From contig JAJEKV010000031.1 of the NCBI GenBank assembly GCA_021234155.1, positions 3,388,898 to 3,452,897 on the forward strand: DNA of 64,000 bases, written 5' to 3'. The notes beneath the pieces were generated by a model. It was not told where the DNA came from. It worked only from the letters and a program-made list of their open reading frames with translations, and did not search any database. A program made the translations under genes and the position numbers. This DNA comes from Isoetes taiwanensis (Eukaryota > Streptophyta > Lycopodiopsida > Isoetales > Isoetaceae). Below, piece after piece: positions 34,846 through 46,456 of the stretch. Within the stretch, counting starts at the first letter, position 1. Every line of letters starts with the position of its first letter.

Positions 34846-35308
34846 CTACACAGTGAGCATACCAGTAAGACATTATAATCTTAAAAAAATTAATCTACCA
34901 CTAGACCTATGTGACATGCCACATAAAAGCGATGTGGCAAAGCAAAGTAGCTGTCAGGAATAGATGTGGCAGTATGATATTGTGCACAAGCCAGAGACAA
35001 CAAATCTGCCTAATAATGTAATGAGTAATTTAATGGAGGCGGTAGACTTGGTAGTCTTCAAAAATAGGTTGAAGATAATGGATCTTCTCTTTATGTAGTT
35101 GCATTTGCTGATAGCAAACAAGTTTTCGTCCATTATATAATTCTCACTCGCAAGCTCACGATATTGTAGCCATGACATCAAATGCCAACACAAGACAAAA
35201 TTCCATTCATTGCAAACCAGTCTAGGCTGCGTTACTAAATCGGATAATATAATTCAAAAGATAAAGAATAGAATCACTAACAAACTGCAAACTTCTTTGT
35301 CCACTTGA
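34846..35308. other. Peptidase intron sequence left of the Helitron
   Basis: No exon seen. A minus-strand frame at 35193-34954 is open but not recognised. Ends exactly at the A that precedes the Helitron TC end. Confidence 0.4.
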
Positions 35309-35548
35309 TCTCTATATCTATCTATCTATTGTTTAAATTTGGTTTTTCGGGCACTCCAAAAACTTTTTGGATTTTTTACTAAGCTATTTTGTCTAAGGTT
35401 ATAGGGTTTTTTGACGCCAGAAAACTTTTCTGATTGCCAAAAATCAAGGACTTCTTTTTGCATGATTTTGGCAAGGGTATTCTTTCGATGGGTTATTTCC
35501 TTTTTTGGCGATCGAGCGTGCTGCTGCATGGCTGATGGAAGACACGTC

Positions 35549-36016
35549 TTAGCATTCAGATCCGGCGATGGCAGGGGAGCTGTAGAAGCTCTTATCCAAA
35601 ATGCGCCCATATCTGTAAATTCTTAGATCAGGCTTTGTCCCCGCCGGAAGGGGTTTCGGCAAGCGTAGCGGTTTTTTTCGCAGACTCTGCCCACCTCGAC
35701 CTCTGCCGCCCGTCCGGATTGCCTCAAGGCGACTTCTGGATTCACTTCCGTCAGCGATGAGCTCCTGCTTCTTGAAGAATTTTGGAGCCCCGAATCCAGC
35801 ATCTTGAATACCATTTGCTACTGCCAGGTTCAATCCGCCAACGAAAATTTGCTCTACCTTATGCACGGTTTTCTCATTGTTAAGTTGCAAAATCAAAATG
35901 CCCTCTATATCCAAGCCGAGAAGGTTAACTCCGGTGATAATACTGGTATTAGAATCTTTAGGGTGGATGATTTTCCAACCTGTGAGATTTTGCAGGCTAC
36001 TCTGATCGGGCAGTAA
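35549..36016. other. Protein-like segment inside the Helitron, unrecognised
   Basis: Both a minus-strand frame (35914-35549, with a GGRGRGGQSLRKKPLRLPKP basic stretch) and a plus-strand frame (35804-36016, with VKLQNQNALYIQAEKVNSGD) are open. The plus frame has a more protein-like composition. Candidate captured exon; no family assigned. Confidence 0.25.
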
Positions 36017-38089
36017 CGTTAGTCTGGCGAATAGCTTTGTGGCATTCGAGGAGCTCTTGAACGGACCTCAATTGAAGCATCCAAGGCTTCTTGAAATTTC
36101 AGTTTCTTTCTCAATAATAGATTTGTTGTTGAAGGATTATGTGCAACAGTCGAATTTGCCCTCTTTTAAAGTCTAAGTTTTGAAGGGCAAGATTACTTTA
36201 ACTAGGCCAGCTCCTCTATAATGAATTTTTGCTCTCTTGAATCTATCTTTTTTGGTCGCCTCAAAGCTGGTTTTTGCAAGATGCCTGTCATGACTGCGAT
36301 AGATTAGATTGCTACCATGTTAATCTAATGCTTGAGGAAATATGATGAGGGGTCGTTGGTGCTCATTCTGAGGAGGCCGAATTTGTTGTCAATGGTTTGT
36401 CTACCTATGCACGAGAGCTTTCAAGGATTTACTGCAATGCATGGCTCATTTTTTCTTGCTTTTGATTCCAAAATGGCATATTCAGGGTTTTAATTTTGCA
36501 AATATGTTTTCTTCATTCTGTTTTATCTTTCATTACAATGATTTGGCCCTATGTTTTGCAGGTTCGGGTCAGAATATGGCTGCGTATGTGTAACAAAACT
36601 TCAAACTCTAGGTATTGCTTATTTTTTCCTTTTGAGAGGTGTTTTTTATCTCCATCTTTCTTCTAAACATCTTGCAACAACAAAGGCAGCTATTTTCCGT
36701 GTTTTAGGTGTGCCAATCAACTACCACCACATGTGGAAAGTCGAAGGTAATGACGATTATTTGATTTTAAATTCTTATCGTAACCAACACAACAACATTT
36801 CAGATAAGTTATCTGCACATTTAATCATTTTCTACTATTAGTAGCATTTCCTTATTAGGAATAGACGTTATTCTTTATCTATGCCAGAACTCTCTTTATT
36901 TTGCATGTTCTCGCTATTGTCTTATCTTTTATAGAGACTAGGGATCTCTGCGGTCATTATTTCTACCCAGAGGCTTCAGAACCTTTGAATCCCATTACAT
37001 GTAAAATTTCAGTTTCTCTAAAATGATGTATCAATGTCATCAAGATTGTTTTGAAGTGTACTTCTTGAAAAGTCCCTGGGAAGATGCATGGTTGATTGTA
37101 AAATACATGGCTGTAGAAACGTGGGATCTCTGCGATCATGATTTTTTTGTCTTTGTATCAAGCTGATCAAGATTGTGGTGAAGCGAACTTCTTGAAGCGA
37201 GTCTTCAAGGAGAAGGATCTGCCCAATGCCGACCTTCTATTATTTTTGCAAATTGATTTTGCAAACTTCAACGTGATTCCATCATGTACAACTTGCAAAA
37301 CCTTGTGCCTAGAGTATGATCCAGGCTTTGTAGGTGCGTTAGTCTTTCTTTCTGTTGTACTAGAGGCTTCCATAGCAAATCTTATGTTGGCTATATAACA
37401 GACCTGCAAGATACACATGATTTTAACACAAGAGATGCCTGATTTTAACACATCCAGATATGCATCTGTTCTGCAGTCAAAATGCATTTTTCCATTATCT
37501 CTTATCCTCCACATATCCTCTTACAATGGGCCCTTCAGAAAACATATTTCTCTGCTGATCTTTAGATATCTAACATGTACATGATGCACATAAAGAAACT
37601 GGCTGCCAGTCTATTTTTAATTGCGTATTCCATGTCCTTTGAAACAAAAAGGATATGATGCAGATAATTATTATTTTTTTTCTTTTTAGTGGTCACCAAT
37701 TCATTATATTTACCTATCCCTTTTCAAAACAAGCTGCATAATATTTGCCCTTCATCTCCATGTTTCTATCATTGCATTCTAATGCCATTGTTATTTCTCA
37801 TACAGTCTAATACAGTCCACTGCAATGTTGACACTTAAATAGATTTGTTCATCTATATCAACATGTTTTCATAGCTATCGTTCTTGCATAGCAAGGTAAG
37901 CATTTTATTGTATGCAACTTCTGTTCTTACCCATTAATATCATTGGTCGAAGAGTTAAGACTATAGACTTGCAGTATGTAGAGGTTCATTCTGAGCTATG
38001 TCTAGAATTGCATGAGCTATGTCTGGAATTGCAGTGAGCTGAAGCTCACCATATCTGTTGTGTGCAGGTACTTCATTCAACATCTTTAG

Positions 38090-38990
38090 CATCAAAGCTG
38101 AGTTCAGAATTTCTCTCTTACAGCAGCTTCCTATGTAGCAACATATTTGGGCCCATAAGACTTGGTTGTACAGAGCTCCTTATCCATCATATCTCCCAGC
38201 AACCTTGCATTGTCTTAGTCTTCTTACAATATTGATCAAAGATGCCTGACATTATGGTGTGCCTACTCATAACTTCCACAGGTGAGTCCCTATCCAAGAC
38301 TGTCTTTCCAAGTTCATGTCTACAATTATCAATTTCGTTATCTTCACCACTGCTCCTTATCCACTAGATCAATGATTAAATTCTCTATTATATGGCCACC
38401 AAGCACTAAAAAAATCCATGACGCTTGGTTGTGCTTACCATGTTTGCATCTATCCTTCAAGAGCATATGAAATGCTATTCATGCGCTTCCACGACCACAC
38501 CAAAAAAGGTCAATGGCTGCAAACTCAGGAACAGTAAACAGATGCTGCTTCATTGCTTCAAAAATGTTCTTACTCCATTTTTGCTAGAGACTTCAGATTT
38601 TTTCTAAGACATGGATTTCGTGCGCTCTATGTCTGCATGTTTACAATTTCGAATTTCGTTGACTTTGCCAGTCCCATAATTATAATTACCTTCACTATGG
38701 ACTTCCTAAGCGCTCTTTGCTCTTTCCTGCAACACATTGGTGACGCAGAAGGAACTGATATAATATGGCCCAGTTTGTAGCATGAAAGCTGAGTTCTGAA
38801 TTTCTCTCTTGCAGCAGCTTCCTGTGTAGCGACATATTTGGGCCAGCTTCCTGTGTAGCGACATATTTGGGCCATAAGACTTGGTTGTACAAAGCTCCTT
38901 ATCCATCATATCTCCCAGTAAGCTTGCATTGTATTAGTCTTCTTACAATATTGAAGGTGCATTTGATCAAAGATGCCTGACGTTATTGTT
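38090..38990 (+). repeat. Direct duplication inside the Helitron, with a nested 29-bp tandem
   Basis: The block from aaagctgagttctgaatttctctct to tgatcaaagatgcctgac occurs at about 38092-38250 and about 38787-38980. Inside the second copy agcttcctgtgtagcgacat then atttgggcc is itself repeated in tandem (38815-38872). Both copies contain an acceptor-like ttNcagcag. Confidence 0.75.
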
Positions 38991-40473
38991 TTAGTGTGCA
39001 GCTTGCACAATGTTTGTACGCAATATGAGGATCTGAAGATTCTTCCATGGCAAAGAGGCCTATAGGCCGAAGATGTGTCAGCATTTCAGCATTTCTGTTG
39101 TCTCCTAATTGAGAAAGATAAGGATTTCTAGAACTTCAACGTGTCCAATCTAGATGAGCTATTGGTACCTCATTTGGTGGAATCGACTATCAAATTGTTG
39201 TGCTGGAGTTTTCCATAGCAAGTCTTCACCCATGTTTTCATGTTGGCTATGCAACGAACTTGCAAGAGATGGTTTTGTTTTACAAGGGTTTCTATGATAT
39301 GGAGGTCTTTACAGTTCATTATCATTTCTGGACAATCTTCCATCCACATTAATCTCCTTACAATATCCTTCCATTGCAAATTGCAACGGGGCATTTAAAC
39401 TTGGTCAGAAATGTTGCCCGAATTCATTGTTTTATTGTGCAGCTTGCACAATGTCATCCTACTGTAAGTGTTTACGTAGGTACGCTGAAACATGTAATAC
39501 CTGAACTATTAGACATTTATTGATTTATTACATGTAAAGATATGATGGAATCTTTGAATGGCTAGAAATGTGTTGCATGTTTCCTCACTAAAGAGACTAA
39601 TTTGGATTGTTAAGTTTTATATTTTAGGTTTGCCTATTCTAGAAGATTAAGACCTGCACTCCATTCGCCAGTCCAGTCATGTATAATATTTGCCAGTCAA
39701 GTCATGTATAATTAGGTGTGTATGGACAACATATTTTGTACCAGCATAAATCTAAATTAACAAGAAATGCAAATACCTCCTATTGCCCCAAGCATGCTCT
39801 TGATGTTTTGAAAGCCTTTGGACAATTGACACCTTTAGTAAATATTTCACAACCTATCTGAAACAACGTCAACAATGATATAATGCTTCTAGATAACATT
39901 GCGGGCCACAACTCCTCAACATTGTCTATGTTCTCAACAATAAGGCTTGAGATTCCTTACTAATATATGCCTCTTTATTTATCCCCTTCCCATTTTGCTT
40001 CCTTGAATATTGAACTAGATATGGTACATTGATATGCCTAAAGACTTCAACAAGAAGCAAGATTAGCATAAACCATTCTAAACGAAAAAATGAATTAAAA
40101 CCTTCTTGCATTGATCTCATTTGCACTTGCCACGTGCTCCAAGATCACCAAGGATGGCTAAAGTCCATATTTGCAAATAAGTTTCTTATTTTAGTTTTTG
40201 TTGTATAATTTTGTAGTTTCCAACTTGGCCATATCTCTTTCTCCATTGTGTTAATTTGTAGTTTGAAGCCACTGCATTGTGAAAGCCAACACATGCATAT
40301 GTTGATTATTAAGAGCAAAAAGAGTTATGTGGAAGGGCTCAAATGTGCCAACCTAATGTTGTGGAGCATCTTTATGCATTACTACTTCCTTTCCTCTCTT
40401 AATTCCTCTCAAATAAAGCTAGCGATTGTATATATGTCTACATAGAATCATGTCTAGATAGAATTGTATTTAT

Positions 40474-40502
40474 GCCCGGCAACGCCGGGCACCCGTTACT
40501 AG
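40474..40502 (+). terminator. Helitron 3' hairpin and CTAG end
   Basis: Stem 40474-40480 with 40484-40490, loop AAC, eight-base spacer, CTAG at 40499-40502. This hairpin is the termination signal for rolling-circle transposition in plant Helitrons. Confidence 0.88.
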
Positions 40503-40561
40503 TCTAAAATAGATAACAAGTAAGGTTCTAAGAAGGTGTACTTTAAAAAAATTTAAAAGAA
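40503..40561. other. Short spacer between Helitron and LTR element D
   Basis: Sixty bases of the original intron; its last five bases, aagaa, are the target duplication of element D. Confidence 0.7.
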
Positions 40562-41390
40562 TGTAACGAACCTAGTGGCTTACTTTGTCTCAGTATAAGA
40601 GGGTGTAGATCATCTAACGGCCTTGTTGATATGCGTCCATGGGTTATGCTAGTAGTGGCATTTAAAACTATAGAAATATATTGGCAAAGGTTATATAAGC
40701 AGAAGGTGTTAGATTAATGTGTATTGGACTTGTAAAATATGATAAGCATGCATTAGATTGCATGCATGTACATGCACATGTGCATGCATGCATGTGATTG
40801 CATGCACAACACTTGTCTAGCATGCATATGCATTGAGGTTTACTCATTGTATATATATATTGGATGTCAACAAAGGAGAGGGTGTCATGGTTTGGTGAAG
40901 GATCTTGTTTATTGTTCTCCTCTACCTATTCTTTAGAGAAGGAGAGGCTGGCCGAATTGTAGAACAGTAGCAGAAACCGGAAGGAGTTTGCAGATGGAAA
41001 GGCGATGAGGAAATAGAAGCAGGGAAGGCAGACCTAGTCGATAGGAAGCAGAATCAATCCAAGAAACTGAGGTGGGGATCTGATGCGTGCTTGGGGATTT
41101 GATGAGTGCTTGGTTTGTTGTATTGCTTGGTGGTGCTTGCAGTAGAACCGGCAGCTATGGCAAACCCAATCGGTTGTTTCAGCTAGAATAGGTCTTCAAT
41201 TTGGTTCTATGTCACCACCCAAAGTCTTCCTTATGAATTCTGGCATGTTCTGCCTCCATCCCAGCCAGTTTTGATCTTGTTTGCCAATCTGGGAGTATCT
41301 CTGTGCAAAAGAGAGCCTCTAATATGTCTTTTTGGTTTCCAATTTTGTTCTTTATAATCGCTTTGCCCCTTAAGTTCATTGAAAGCCTTG

Positions 41391-41450
41391 TAGGTTAGTT
41401 GGTTAGCGGTTGAGCCTTTCAGTCTATAGATCCAGGTTTGAATCTAGACT
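41391..41450 (+). repeat. tRNA-like A and B boxes within the 5' LTR
   Basis: GGTTAGTTGGTTAGCGGTTG followed about 35 bp later by GGTTTGAATCT resembles Pol III A and B boxes. The same block is in the 3' LTR at 44908-44968 (one substitution, gcggtt to gcagtt), so it was part of the LTR when the element inserted. Confidence 0.5.
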
Positions 41451-42244
41451 TAAGCATATGTTTTTGCACAAGTATTCCTTTTTGAACTTAGCGATATAAG
41501 GGTCAGGTAAATCATCCGTTTATATTAGTTGTTATCCTAAGTTTTAGACCATACCATAATATACCTTTATGTTTTAGAATATTGACCAGGCATTAATGGA
41601 ACAATAGGGTCCATTCTTTAGAGTTGTAGTCTTGCAGGACTTATTAGGCATAGTATGGGAATCTTACGTGAATAATTATTGTTAGGTTCTAAGTTATTCT
41701 AGTTTGTATTATTATCCTAGGGTCTTGAAGACCTACTTGATTCTCTATATATTCTAACTATCGAACTTGCTTAGTCCATCTCATGAGTTTGTACCTCAGG
41801 ATGAAGTAGAATATGTGAATTGTCGCTAGGACATTAGTGTAATTATGGTATTACCTGGAAGTTAGGGTTGCTTATATGTTAAGGAAGTCATGTTCTTGCT
41901 TTGAGATGTGGCGATGAGATGTTGTCACTGGGTTATGAAATATCTTGGTATGAACCTCATTCTATTGTGCATTGTTTTGTGCTTGTTCTTGGAAGTAAGA
42001 TGCATGAGGATTCTATGATATCTCGTATTGGATCAACCTGTAAGGTTATTGGTGATATTCTATCTTGTAAAGTCATGATGGATGATGTTGCATCTTGCAT
42101 TGCAAACGGACCATCTTCGGAGGGGTGGAATGGCCGTGAGACTCCGCATCCATTCTAGATGGCTAGACGGATGGCATGTTGGATGGCCCAGATGTTGTCT
42201 TGCGGGAATAAATTACTAATCGCATATTTGGCCAAAATGACTTA

Positions 42245-42730
42245 GGGCTAAACTTGCTCGATATTAATCCCAAAACTTTCTGTGGTTTAGCTAAACTCTA
42301 CACATTTTTCCTCTCATACTTTCTAGCGTTTAGCTAAACTAACCCAAACATCATCCCAAAAATTTCTATGGTGTGGCCAACAAAAAATATTAAGCCAAAT
42401 TACTATACTTCTTTTCAATCGTTTCCACTTATTTTAGTCATTTTCTTTGAGAAAACATTCTAAAATAATGTTAACTAGCAAAGTCAAGGACTCAAATTAA
42501 TTCATAATGCTAGAAACTAAACTATTTATCATATATTTCATATAAACTAGATTGATGAGAATGTAAATTCATCCTATGGTTTGGCTAAACAATATAAAAT
42601 TTCTCTTACTTTCTAGTGTTTGGCTAAAGAGGGCATAGTGGGAAAAAGTTAAGCTAAAAATTATTTTTTTCCCAATTTTTTCCATTTCTTTTTTTGGAAA
42701 ATGTATCGCCAAATAGCTAAGTTTATGCCC
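42245..42730. mobile_element. Tourist/PIF-Harbinger-type MITE, 486 bp, TSD TTA
   Basis: Left end TTA|GGGCTAAACTTGCTC; complement of the right end GGGCATAAACTTAGCT, then TTA. TTA target duplications (42242-42244 and 42731-42733) and GGGC-type ends are those of PIF/Harbinger MITEs. AT-rich interior with internal repeats of gtttRgctaaac; no ORF. Absent from the 3' LTR, so it inserted after element D. Confidence 0.78.
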
Positions 42731-43270
42731 TTAAAGATTTGACCTTTGTGGGGTTGATGTTGTGAATGCTCCGTAAATATGGGGAGAGTGGATCCTCCCC
42801 CAATTTAGTCCATATGTGGACATATACCGATTGATGAGAATGTAAACATTGTGTATGTTTAAGCATAGTGGAGGGTAAATCTATTGTCTTCTTATCTTGG
42901 ATATTATATGCTAGATTGCTTTGTGGTTGATGTTGGATGGAGATTTCCTCCCCTTAGTCCTTGGGGACTAACCCCTTGTAGTGTTTGTGTATGTTTAAGA
43001 GGGTGCTTCTGAGCTGAGAATCGATTTTTGGATGGAGAGTCCGGGGGATCCTGAGGCGTTTTCCAGTCATCCTTATGACTTATAAGGGGGACTTGTTGAG
43101 CTAGTAGGAGTTGTTATTATGGCAAAGTCAGAGGAGCTTGGCCTTGTATAAAAATCTCCTATGAATGAGAGTATTAATATTGAGCATGTATATAAGTCTC
43201 ATGTATGTTTAACTTAGATGTTAAACGTGTTGGTGCAATGGCCTAGGCCAAGGGGTTAGGTCCGTTTCAG

Positions 43271-43283
43271 TTGGTATCAGAGC
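43271..43283 (+). promoter_or_regulatory. Primer binding site of element D
   Basis: TTGGTATCAGAGCGG begins two bases after the LTR end at 43269 and matches the 3' end of plant initiator tRNA-Met (TGGTATCAGAGC). Confidence 0.9.
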
Positions 43284-43285
43284 GG

Positions 43286-44095
43286 AAAGTTCCGACACCT
43301 TCGGGCCATGGGAATTAGGGGCTAAGAGTTCAAGGTATTCTACTATAAAGTAGAACGGTTTGTTGGTTGGTAAATGCACCAGCCATTAGCAGCTAAGTTG
43401 AGTTAAAAGGAACAAGAAACGAGCATAAGTCTAAGGAATTGATAGTATCAAGTTTTGATTATTATTCTGTGCTATGTAAGGTAGAAAAGCTAATGGAATG
43501 CAGTTCATCACGGAGCTAAGCTTGGTCGAAAGTTACCGAAAATAGGATGAAATGTTAAGACGGGTGTTTTCATGCAAGGCATAAACAGTGGGACATGATA
43601 ATTGTGAAGGTATGTTCCTACAAATTTCTATAACTGGTAGTAGATTAACTCTATGATGCAGATGTTTGCTACATTAGCTTAAATATGTATAGTAAATAAT
43701 TTATACGAATTTCATTATAAGTTTAGTTCCAAACTTTATACATGCTAGTGGCAAGGTTGATGCACTTAGTTGTATTTTGAGTATATGGTATATTAAGTTG
43801 CGACTGCACCAACTTGGACAGAAATAGTAGAGCTTAAGCCATATGTAGGTTAATGAGGAAGTTGTTGTATAATGTGGAAGGGTATTGAGAATACCCGTGT
43901 TCTATTGCTATTGTGGCAGAAATGTGCAATTGAGAAGACTGCATCAGAACATAGCAGTGGCTCCGAGTCGCGATAAGAGATGCCCTAGTTGGCTAAAGCT
44001 TAGTCTTTTGCATTTAAAAGTAATAGAAGAAGTGTTAGACCGTATTCAAGCTGTTATACCTCAAGTAACTCATGAGGACATGAGTTGAATTTTAC
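43286..44095 (+). other. Interior of element D: no protein-coding capacity
   Basis: Contains one short frame (43885-44088) with no known motif. No gag knuckle, protease, RT or integrase. May hold a packaging signal just after the primer site. Confidence 0.6.
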
Positions 44096-44105
44096 AAGGG
44101 GAGAA
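44096..44105 (+). promoter_or_regulatory. Polypurine tract of element D
   Basis: aaggggagaa directly precedes the TG of the 3' LTR. Confidence 0.85.
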
Positions 44106-44907
44106 TGTAACGAACCTAGTGGCTTACTTTGTCTCAGTATAAGAGGGTGTAGATCATCTAACGGCCTTGTTGATATGCGTCCATGGGTTATGCTAGTAGT
44201 GGCATTTAAAACTATAGAAATATATTGGCAAAGATTATATAAGCAGAAGGTGTTAGATTAATGTGTATTGGACTTGTAAAATATGATAAGCATGCATTAG
44301 ATTGCATGCATGTGATTGCATGCACAACACTTGTCTAGCATGCATATGCATTGAGGTTTACTCATTGTATATATATATTGGATGTGAACAAAGGAGAGGG
44401 TGTCTTAGTTTGGTGAAGGATCTTGTTTATTGTTCTCCTCTACCTATTCTCTAGAGAAGGAGAGGCTGGCCGAATTGTAGAACAGTAGCAGAAACCGGAA
44501 GGAGTTTGCAGATGGGAAGGCGATGAGGAAATAGAAGCAGGGAAGGCAGACCCAGTCGATAGGAAGCAGAATCAATCCAAGAAACTGAGGTGGGGATCTG
44601 ATGCATGCTTGGAGATTTGATGAGTGCTTAGTTTGTTGTATTGCTTGGTGGTGCTTGCAGTAGAACCGGCAGCTATGGCGAACCCAATCGGTTGTTTCAG
44701 CTAGCATAAGTCTTCAATTTGGTTCTATGTCACCACCCAAAGTCTTCCATATGAATTCTGGCCTGTTCTGCCTCCATCCCAGCCAGTTTTGATCTTGTTT
44801 GCCAATCTGGCAATATCTCTGTGCGAAAGAGAGCCTCTAATATGTGTTTTTGGTTTCCAATTTTGTTCTTTACAATCGCTTTGCCCCTTAAGTTAATTGA
44901 AAGCCTT

Positions 44908-44968
44908 GTAGGTTAGTTGGTTAGCAGTTGAGCCTTTCAGGCTATAGATCCAGGTTTGAATCTAGACT
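44908..44968 (+). repeat. tRNA-like A and B boxes within the 3' LTR
   Basis: Partner of 41391-41450; GGTTAGTTGGTTAGCAGTTG then GGTTTGAATCT. Confidence 0.5.
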
Positions 44969-45073
44969 TAAGCATATGTTTTTGCACAAGTATTCCTTTT
45001 TGAACTTAAAGATATAAGGGTAAGGTAAATCATCCGTTTATATTAGTTATTATCCTAAGTTTTAGACCATACC

Positions 45074-46456
45074 CTTTTTTTTTTTTTTTTTTTTTTTTTT
45101 ATTGAAGGCGACTATTTATATTAGGTATAAGTTGAGTGTACAAAAAAAACTTTTTTCAAGGGAAGTGTAACCCTATAACATTTTAATACTTTTTTAGAAA
45201 AAGCGGTATCTGAGAGACAGAGTCATTTTGGACAGTTCTAAGAAAAAGCTTAGTGAAATCCTTGAAGGTGCTGGTTTGTCCTCTTCCTTGCTTTCCCCTT
45301 CACTATCAGATGAAATGTGCAGTAGGTGCATTTACAAATGCCCGCCTTGGCCATGTTGAATCTCCCTTTGGCGTCTTTGGCCTCGCATATCAAATCTCTT
45401 CGGATGTTGTAGTTTTGGTCACAGCAGCAACCACATACGCATAAGGCGTCGAGATGTGCAGATGTATCAGTAGGGCCGAAGAATCTGATCCATTCCTTCT
45501 CCTGCTCGGCCTTATTCCTTTTCCATTCTAGCCTCCTAGTCATCAGGAACAGGGTTTCTGCAGCAATAAACGAATCATACATTAATACTAAGGATCCAAT
45601 TAATGTCATACATTACCTGTTTTATGATCCCTTCCGGGGGGATAATTTCAAAATCAAATATGAAAGTGTTTCTCCCTTTCCAAATTCTCCACAACAGAAT
45701 ATAAGTTCTCCAGTCTGTTGGATTGTTAGGCATGAAGAATTCTTTGTGATTCATGGAGACAAGATTTTGGCCAAAAATCTCAGAGGCCAGTTCCAGCACC
45801 CATTCAGACCAAAGGCAGGACCTGAATAGATGATTCTCATCCTCCTTATAGGCTAGACATCTGTCACAAATATCAGAATTAGTCATAGAAAGCTTAAATC
45901 TCTTACAGTTAGTAGCCAATCCTTTGTGCCATAGCTGCCACATGAATGCTTTGATTTTCGGATTAATAGGGCTGCTCCACATAAATTTGAGGTTCCTCCT
46001 AGCTGTATCCGAAGAAACTCCCCATTTGAGATGAATAGTAACCGTTTGGTCTCTCATTAGAAACTTGTAGGCCCAATTGACTTTGTAGCCATTCACCCCG
46101 TTATGATTCCAAGAGTCTTGGGAGTGGGACCATACTCCATTCACTACTGTACTAGTAATAGCTTCATACAGCAACTGTGTTTGCTGACCTTCCCCTGCAA
46201 GGACTGAGTTATGAAATAGAATAATCCCATTATCATCAAAAAGATTTCTGATCATGGTGATTCCTTTTTGCTTCCAAAGCTTCGCTTGATCAGGGAAGTG
46301 GCAAGCTAAACACATTTCAGGGTTATCCAAGATGAGAGCAGGATTCCAGAAAATGGACTGATCTGTAGATAAGCCCTTTTCCCAGCTGTACAACTGTTTA
46401 ACTTCAATCCAAGCCTTTATCCATTTTTTAATAAGACCTGGGGTGGTGGCTGGAAC
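45074..46456 (-). mobile_element. 5'-truncated L1-type LINE with 17-bp target duplication
   Basis: The same 17 bases, aagttttagaccatacc, lie at 45057-45073 and 46457-46473; the 5' LTR at about 41545 shows the uninterrupted site. The plus strand opens with a long T run (45075-45101), the complement of a poly-A tail. The element is 5'-truncated: only the end of ORF2 is left. Confidence 0.93.
45575..46456 (-). pseudogene. LINE ORF2 C-terminus with zf-RVT domain
   Basis: The open frame from the element edge to 45575 carries NLKFMWSSPINPKIKAFMWQ, then LATNCKRFKLSMTNSD, CDRCLAYKEDENHLFRSC and TYILLWRIWKGRNTFIF. This is the zinc-binding zf-RVT domain and its downstream helix that end ORF2 in plant L1 elements. 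A second frame (45609-45250) overlaps the end and may be RNase-H-like or 3' UTR. The insert is dead on arrival because RT and endonuclease are missing. Confidence 0.88.

Larger units (their letters stand above)
35309..40502 (+). mobile_element. Non-autonomous Helitron, 5194 bp, both ends present
   Basis: The 5' end is A|TCTCTATATCTATCTATC and the 3' end is a perfect 7-bp GC hairpin (GCCCGGC-AAC-GCCGGGC, 40474-40490), then ACCCGTTA and CTAG|T. Preference for A|T insertion, a TC start, a CTRR end and a hairpin 8 bp upstream are the accepted Helitron signatures. It has no Rep or helicase ORF, so it depends on a partner. The interior has protein-like fragments (35549-36016, 36551-36841, 37138-37398) that may be captured host exons but were not recognised, plus internal duplications at 38090-38990. 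It sits in an intron of the stromal processing peptidase remnant. Confidence 0.85.
40562..43269 (+). repeat. 5' LTR of element D
   Basis: 2708 bp, TG...CA. Includes the MITE at 42245-42730 and lacks about 400 bp present in the 3' LTR at 46690-47085. The promoter-like gtatatatatatt at about 40850 (repeated at 44368) is a plausible TATA element, with transcription start downstream. Confidence 0.9.
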
